From Haoranjiania flava (GTDB lineage Bacteria > Bacteroidota > Bacteroidia > Chitinophagales > Chitinophagaceae): DNA of 64,000 bases. Position 1 is the stretch's first letter. Every line of letters begins with the position of its first letter. Both the position numbers and the translations under genes were made by a program. Positions 59,040-64,000 of this stretch are shown here, piece by piece. Below the pieces are notes generated by a model. That model searched no databases, was not told where the DNA came from, and worked only from the letters and a program-made list of their open reading frames with translations. The stretch lies in assembly GCF_025631005.1 (NCBI RefSeq), contig NZ_JAOTPL010000008.1, forward strand, positions 66,263 through 130,262, given 5' to 3'.

Positions 59040-62000
59040 TTATTTTATTGCTTTTTTGGTGTGAAACTCTTTTACGTGGGTGTCGTCCGCTTCGCCCAAA
59101 GGTTTATTCTTGGCGAAGTCCATCAGTATCGGAGCAGCCACAAATACAGAGGAGTAAATACCGGTAAGCACACCTATCAGCATTGCGAAGCTGAAGCCTC
59201 TCAATACTTCTCCACCGAAAATAAAGAGGATCAGTACGGTGATGAATACGGTCAGCGACGTCATGATCGTACGGCTCAGCGTTTCGTTCAAGGCTTTATT
59301 GATCAGGGTTTTCCTGTCTACATTGCGCAGCTTATGAGAATCTTCACGGATACGGTCGAAGATCACCACTGTATCGTTCATGGAGAAACCGATCACCGTT
59401 AATATCGCAGCAATGAAATGCTGATCAATCTCCAATGGGAAAGGCACAATGTTTTTGAAGAAACTAAACACGATCAATGTTACCAACGTATCGTGTAAAA
59501 GCGATGCAATGGTTCCCATTGAGAAACGCCAGTCACGGAAACGAATGAAAATGTACAGGCAGATAACCAGCACAGCAAGAATAGTTGCTTTCATGGCACC
59601 GTTCTTCAGGTCTTCAGAGATAGAAGGGAGCACAGTTTGCGAGCTTTGCTTATAACTGTTCTGGAATTCTGCGAATGAAGTATTGGCGGGCAGGTATTTT
59701 TTCAGGCCGTTGAACAATGTCTGCTCTACTTCATGATCAATATTTTCGCCCTGCTCTTCAATTTTATAGGAAGTTGTAATGTTTAATTGCCTTGCATTAT
59801 CCACTGTTTTAATGATCGGGGATTCGCCTTTAAACACAGCTGCCAGGTCGTTTCTTACCTGTTCCTGGTTAGGGGCCTGGTTAAATCTTACCGTGTAGCT
59901 TCTGCCTCCTGAAAATTCCACACCTTTATCAAAACCGTTGAAAATAGTACCGATACCTAATGCAATCACAAAGAAGGAAATGATGTAGGTATACTTCCTG
60001 TATTTCACAAAATCAAATTGCCTGTGATTGGCAACTTTTTCAGAAAGTTTGGTAAAGTATTTAAAGTGGCGGTCTTTTTTAGTGTACATTTCAGAGATAA
60101 GCCTTGATACCAGGATGCCGCAGAACATAGACAATGTAAGACCAATTATTTGCGTAGTGGCAAAGCCTAATACAGGGCCCAATCCAAAATAAAACAGTAT
60201 GATAGCGGTAAGCAGGGAAGTGATGTGGCCGTCAAGAACGGGCGCATAAGAACGCTTATAGCCTTCATCAATAGCTGCCTGATGCGATCGCCCGCGCCGC
60301 AGCTCTTCCTTGATCCTTTCAAAAATAATAACGTTGCTGTCTACAGCCATACCGATGGTGAGTACAAGACCCGCGATACCAGGGGCAGTGAGCGTAAAGC
60401 CTAAGGCGCTCAGGATACCGAGTGTAAACAGCATATTCAACACCAAAGCAATATTGGCTATCCAGCCTGAAGTGTTGAAGTACAACAGCATCAATGCAAA
60501 GATCACCAGGAATGAGAGGAAGAAAGACAGCATACCGCCTTTGATAGATGCATCTCCGAGGGTAGGGCCCACGATCTGTTCAGAAACAATCTTGGCAGGC
60601 GCTTTTAATTTACCAGACTGAAGAATGTTTGCCATATCCTGCGCTTCCACTACACTGAAGTTACCTGTGATCACAGAGTTTCCTCCGGTAATCTCCTGGT
60701 TTACATTTGGGGCTGTAAGTACGATATCGTCCAAAACAATGGCAATGGGTTTGCCGATGTTTCTTTTGGTCATGTTTGCCCAGATCCTTGCGCCTACTGC
60801 ATCCATACTCATCTCTACAGTAGCCCTGCTGGCACTCATCTGGTCGTAGCCTTGCGAGGCTTTGGTTATGTGTTCGCCTTCAAGTTCTGCAGTTCCGTTA
60901 TCAAGTGTTTTAATGGCATAGACAGGTACAATGTTCTGCATGGCAGGATCCGTACCTTCAGGCCTGCCATACATGAATACCAGGTTTGAAGGAAGGCGGC
61001 TTTTAAATACTTCATTGTTAAAATGTGCATTCAGTATAGAAGTATCGCTGGTTTGCACATAGCCTAAAATGTAGCCGTTGTTTTGCCCGGTGCCTGCAAT
61101 CAGGCTTCTTACAGGGAAATCTCTCCTCATCTGGGCCAAAGTATCTGTAGTAGTTCCGGGTTTAGCTGCTGCCTGATCGCCTGTATTTACCCGTGCAAAT
61201 GCAGACTGGCTGTCGGTTTTAGCAGTTGTTGAAGTTGCCGCCGGTTGAGTTGCTGTTGCGGTATCAGCTGCCACTGTTGCAGTATCTGTAAGCGCAGCTA
61301 CATCCTTGCCTTGTAGCGCGGTAGCCAATGCTTTTTCGGCATTTAGCAACTGGTCGCCGTATTGTTGCAGGTTATATACTTCAAAAAATTGCAGGTTTGC
61401 TGTGGACTGTAAATATTTACGAATCCTATCGGGGTCTTTGGCGCCTGCCAGTTCTATCGTGATCACACCTTTGTTGGGATCAGGATTAATGGATGGTGAT
61501 GCCACACCGAACCTGTCGATACGTGAAGTAAGGATGTTCGTTGTATTTTTAAATGCGTTATCAGCTTCAGCGCGCAGGTAGGTTTCCACCTGGTTGTTGG
61601 TAGAGTTGAACTTTATGGCACCGTTGCTCCTATTTACAAAAAAGGCTGCCATGTTAGCATTGTTGGTGAGCTTCCTGTATTCATCCATAAATAATTTAAT
61701 GAAATCCAGTTCACCCCTCGCTTTACGGCTCAAAGCATTCTGCAGCGCTTTGTTGATGTTGGCATCTTTGGTATTGTCTGCCAGGTTTTTGATAAGCTGA
61801 TCGAAGCCTACTTCCATCGTCACACTCATACCTCCCTGCAGATCAAGGCCCAGCATTAATTCCTGCTCTTTTGCTTTCTGGTAAGTCACCAGCTTAAAAG
61901 GCCCGATTTTTGTTTGTTCAGTACTGTCGAGCAGCCTGATCAGTTGCCTGTCTTTGATAGAATCTTTGAAGGCAGCGAAAAGTTCCTGGTTGCCTCCGAA

Positions 62001-62159
62001 CCGCTGGTCTGCGGTAGGGTAGTTGGCGTTTACCCAGGCCGTAGCCCTGTTTTCCATCTTTTTCTCATGATTGCGAACAATCCACGTAAACGATAACTGG
62101 TAAACACAAAGAACAATTAACGCTATCGTAAATACTTTTACTAAACCTTTGAGTTGCAT
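59040..62159 (-). CDS. secDF: Protein translocase subunit SecDF (fused)
   Basis: This inner-membrane RND-type protein uses proton-motive force to pull secretory proteins from SecYEG into the periplasm. The 1,039-residue fusion has a SecD half (about 1-680) with an N-terminal span, a P1 head region and LGLDLQGGMSVTMEVG near residue 100, as in SecD. A low-complexity Ala/Thr linker (about 285-335, TDTATVAADTATATQPAATSTTAKTDS) interrupts the periplasmic part. Transmembrane segments follow with GMAVDSNVIIFERIKEELRRG. The SecF half (about 705-1020) holds FNGFDKGVEFSGGRSYTVRF and the MNDTVVIFDRIRED motif, which carry the proton-relay Asp and Arg residues. Stand-alone gene with its own terminator. 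Confidence 0.96.
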   Translation of the reverse strand: MQLKGLVKVFTIALIVLCVYQLSFTWIVRNHEKKMENRATAWVNANYPTADQRFGGNQELFAAFKDSIKDRQLIRLLDSTEQTKIGPFKLVTYQKAKEQELMLGLDLQGGMSVTMEVGFDQLIKNLADNTKDANINKALQNALSRKARGELDFIKLFMDEYRKLTNNANMAAFFVNRSNGAIKFNSTNNQVETYLRAEADNAFKNTTNILTSRIDRFGVASPSINPDPNKGVITIELAGAKDPDRIRKYLQSTANLQFFEVYNLQQYGDQLLNAEKALATALQGKDVAALTDTATVAADTATATQPAATSTTAKTDSQSAFARVNTGDQAAAKPGTTTDTLAQMRRDFPVRSLIAGTGQNNGYILGYVQTSDTSILNAHFNNEVFKSRLPSNLVFMYGRPEGTDPAMQNIVPVYAIKTLDNGTAELEGEHITKASQGYDQMSASRATVEMSMDAVGARIWANMTKRNIGKPIAIVLDDIVLTAPNVNQEITGGNSVITGNFSVVEAQDMANILQSGKLKAPAKIVSEQIVGPTLGDASIKGGMLSFFLSFLVIFALMLLYFNTSGWIANIALVLNMLFTLGILSALGFTLTAPGIAGLVLTIGMAVDSNVIIFERIKEELRRGRSHQAAIDEGYKRSYAPVLDGHITSLLTAIILFYFGLGPVLGFATTQIIGLTLSMFCGILVSRLISEMYTKKDRHFKYFTKLSEKVANHRQFDFVKYRKYTYIISFFVIALGIGTIFNGFDKGVEFSGGRSYTVRFNQAPNQEQVRNDLAAVFKGESPIIKTVDNARQLNITTSYKIEEQGENIDHEVEQTLFNGLKKYLPANTSFAEFQNSYKQSSQTVLPSISEDLKNGAMKATILAVLVICLYIFIRFRDWRFSMGTIASLLHDTLVTLIVFSFFKNIVPFPLEIDQHFIAAILTVIGFSMNDTVVIFDRIREDSHKLRNVDRKTLINKALNETLSRTIMTSLTVFITVLILFIFGGEVLRGFSFAMLIGVLTGIYSSVFVAAPILMDFAKNKPLGEADDTHVKEFHTKKAIK

Positions 62160-62385
62160 AATCTATTAAAAATTGTGTATTAAATTTTTATTAACACTAT
62201 ATGAGGCGCAAAGATAATGTTTGATTATTATTTTAACTAAAAAAACTTTTGCACTATAGTGCTTGTTTACTTATATTTTGCACCAAAAAAACGCATAAAT
62301 TCAGCCTGAAATTTGTTGGTTCAATTGTTGCTTGTTACTGGCTTGTGCGCTACAGTGATTTGAGATTAAATTATAAATAATTAAT

Positions 62386-63285
62386 ATGTCGTTGTTCAGA
62401 TTAATACCTGATAAGTCGGATGTGTTACAGGACTACAATAAGCCCCCCGAGCAGGCGCGATGGAAGCGCAGGTTGTTTGAGGTGATATTCCAGTCGCACA
62501 CGCCTTCTGCCAAGCTGTTCGATATCATTTTGTTTATGCTTATTCTTGCCAGCATTATTATTCTTATGCTGGAAACCATACCGGCACTGGGTTCTAAGTA
62601 TTACCTGCCGTTTAAAATGGTAGACTTTTTCTTCATGATCATCTTTACTATTGAATACATACTCAGGATTATTTGTGTGAAAAGCCCGCGGAAGTATATA
62701 TTCAGCTTTTACGGAATGGTAGACCTGTTGGCCATATTACCCTCATACCTGGAATTTATTTTCCCGCAATCACACCTGCTGATGCTGGTAAGAAGCTTCC
62801 GTTTGCTGAGGATCTTCAGGATATTTAATATGGTAAAGTTCCTGGACGAAAGCCGCATGTTGCTTTTCGCGATTATCAGGAGTTTTCGTAAAATTGTGAT
62901 ATTCCTGTTTTTCGTTGTTTTGCTTGCGATCTTTCTGGGGTCGGTGATGTATGTGATAGAATATGAACACAACCCTGGCTTTACCAGCATTCCGCAGAGT
63001 ATATACTGGTCTATTGTTACCATCACCACCGTTGGCTATGGAGATGTAGCTCCCATGACGGCTTTGGGAAAAATATTCGCTTCTTTTATAATGATCCTGG
63101 GTTATGCTATCATTGCCGTGCCTACAGGTATTCTTTCCTCTGATCTCTCCAGGCGTTATGCTCGCAAAAAGATCAGCATACGGTGCGACGAATGCTTGTA
63201 TGAAGACAATCCTGATGGTGCAAGGTATTGCAGCAAATGCGGGAATGACCTGCATGGCGCGCCTATTGTCAGCAAGGATCTGTAG
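62386..63285 (+). CDS. Voltage-gated potassium channel with C-terminal zinc ribbon
   Basis: This 299-residue inner-membrane cation channel has six spans. The voltage-sensor S4 lies near residues 136-146 (RSFRLLRIFRIF, regularly spaced Arg). The selectivity filter is TVGYGD at 215-220 (SIVTITTVGYGDVAPMT). S1-S3 occupy about 46-122. The cytoplasmic tail carries CDEC (267-270) and CSKC (282-285), a rubredoxin-like or zinc-ribbon pattern of two CxxC knuckles, which is unusual for a bacterial Kv channel. It could tune gating by metal or redox state. It lies convergent with a nucleotidyltransferase gene (4 bases apart at the stops). Confidence 0.9.
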   Translation: MSLFRLIPDKSDVLQDYNKPPEQARWKRRLFEVIFQSHTPSAKLFDIILFMLILASIIILMLETIPALGSKYYLPFKMVDFFFMIIFTIEYILRIICVKSPRKYIFSFYGMVDLLAILPSYLEFIFPQSHLLMLVRSFRLLRIFRIFNMVKFLDESRMLLFAIIRSFRKIVIFLFFVVLLAIFLGSVMYVIEYEHNPGFTSIPQSIYWSIVTITTVGYGDVAPMTALGKIFASFIMILGYAIIAVPTGILSSDLSRRYARKKISIRCDECLYEDNPDGARYCSKCGNDLHGAPIVSKDL

Positions 63286-63289
63286 ACGA

Positions 63290-64000
63290 TTAGCGGAAAA
63301 GTTTTGCTGCCTGTTCTATGCTTTCAGGCTTGCCGACATCCAGGAAGGCGGCGCCGGTATGATCATAACAGCCGATATTGATTTGTTTGGAAAGATCCAG
63401 GTACACATCTACCATGGAAAATTTCCCGGTGCGTTGCATCAATGGGAAAATGCGTGAACTGATCAGGTGCATGCCGCTGAAAGCTTTAGCGGTGGCGGTT
63501 TTGGTAATGCGTGTAATCTTTGCCTCACCCGTGTTGATATTTTTCCAGCCGCAAAGTTTTTCATTTTCATCAAATAAAAAGTAGCGAGAACTTATTCTGT
63601 CGGAGACTGCCAGCGTGGCCAGATTGTTTTGTTGGGTATGGTGTTGGATAAATGCGTGGAGGTCAAGATTAGTAAGAATATCTGCATTCATCAATAAAAA
63701 GTTTGCTTCCTTTTCCAGTAAGGGCTGTGCTTTCCTGAGGCCGCCGCCTGTTTCCAGCACTTCATCGCTTTCATCAGAGATGGAGATATTGGCGCCCCAG
63801 CCATTGTTTTTTTCAATGGCTTCAATGATCTGGCCGCTGAAATGATGTACGTTGATAACAATATCCCTGATGCCGTATGAAGCCAGGTATTCAATATTTC
63901 TTTGCAGCAGGCTCTTGCCGTTGACAACAGCCAGGGCTTTGGGATGCTTGTCTGTCCAGGGTTTCAGCCTGGTGCCTAAGCCTGCGGCAAGTAACATTGC
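63290..64000 (-). CDS. Nucleotidyltransferase family protein (sugar-1-phosphate type), 5' partial
   Basis: This is a nucleotide-diphospho-sugar transferase-fold enzyme. The frame runs off the right edge; the window shows 236 codons preceded by GCA, consistent with the usual ...KAM-LLAAGLGTRL start, so the true start lies beyond 64000. The motif LLAAGLGTRLKPWTDKHPKALAVVNGKSLL (first 30 residues) binds the nucleotide triphosphate, and LMNADILTNLDLHAF gives metal Asp. It resembles the MurNAc-1-phosphate uridylyltransferase (MurU) and mannose-1-phosphate guanylyltransferase branches. Substrate is not determined. Confidence 0.88.
   Translation of the reverse strand, partial: AMLLAAGLGTRLKPWTDKHPKALAVVNGKSLLQRNIEYLASYGIRDIVINVHHFSGQIIEAIEKNNGWGANISISDESDEVLETGGGLRKAQPLLEKEANFLLMNADILTNLDLHAFIQHHTQQNNLATLAVSDRISSRYFLFDENEKLCGWKNINTGEAKITRITKTATAKAFSGMHLISSRIFPLMQRTGKFSMVDVYLDLSKQINIGCYDHTGAAFLDVGKPESIEQAAKLFR

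Noticed and set aside
1..64000. tRNA, rRNA or other known structured RNA genes
   Set aside because: I looked through the gene-free stretches for cloverleaf-like and T-loop patterns and saw none I could support.

Overview
The window is chromosomal DNA of a Bacteroidota bacterium, most like the Chitinophagaceae. The signs are a SusC/SusD pair, a fused SecDF, a long signal peptidase I, many MK-starting lipoproteins with a short hydrophobic stretch before a Cys, -7 elements of the TANNTTTG type just upstream of many genes, and few Shine-Dalgarno sequences. Genes are densely packed on both strands. I see no rRNA, tRNA, CRISPR array, transposase, integrase or phage gene.

Layout. 0-10 kb: the tail of a mechanosensitive channel gene, sucC, then a nutrient-uptake block (SusC, SusD, zinc metallohydrolase lipoprotein, DUF4302 lipoprotein) and a DUF2911 gene. 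A perfect 56-bp direct repeat of the sucC 3' end brackets the uptake block, which therefore looks like an inserted 8.5-kb module. 10.8-15.2 kb: a PIG-L deacetylase, an unlisted 40-residue membrane peptide and a sodium:solute symporter, all on the minus strand. 15.2-16.05 kb: a hairpin-repeat array. 16.1-25.1 kb: a GH92 glycosidase, small membrane proteins, ligA, an OmpA lipoprotein, lpdA and an unknown secreted protein. 25.7-35.2 kb: SDR, thioredoxin-like, PstS-like, lepB, cdd, a universal stress protein, DUF3467, pruA, pdhB and a YbjQ-family protein. 35.5-45.5 kb: S9 peptidase, fructosamine kinase family, outer-membrane proteins, an rRNA methyltransferase, prmA, plsY, an M48 protease and a fatty-acid-hydroxylase-like protein. 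45.6-52.5 kb: Ig-like lipoprotein, recR, SUI1/YciH, a coupled deoC-SDR-M20 operon and an AI-2E family transporter. 52.5-55 kb: an Asp-Gly repeat peptide, a JmjC oxygenase and a sucrase/ferredoxin-like protein in one minus-strand run. 55.3-64 kb: an OmpA lipoprotein, a 2-oxoacid dehydrogenase E2, a long-repeat array, secDF, a voltage-gated K+ channel with a C-terminal zinc ribbon, and a nucleotidyltransferase cut by the window end.

Metabolic links: sucC, pdhB, lpdA and the E2 gene are all central 2-oxoacid/TCA enzymes but are scattered. SusCD with the metallohydrolase and DUF4302 should form a surface uptake system. recR and ligA serve DNA repair; secDF and lepB serve export.

The two most interesting signals are these. 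(1) A repeated, structured leader element lies directly upstream of four minus-strand genes for exported proteins (start codons at 22014, 25134, 28153 and 56175), in tandem arrays of one to five units. Each unit has 14-nt complementary arms, partly covarying, and most carry a two-codon ATG-AAA-stop reading frame; a decayed copy precedes the DUF4302 gene. (2) The three-gene cassette at 52.5-54.9 kb resembles a RiPP-type locus: a leader-like segment plus Asp-Gly core peptide, a terminator-like hairpin, an Fe(II)/2-oxoglutarate oxygenase of the JmjC type and a candidate iron-sulfur protein.
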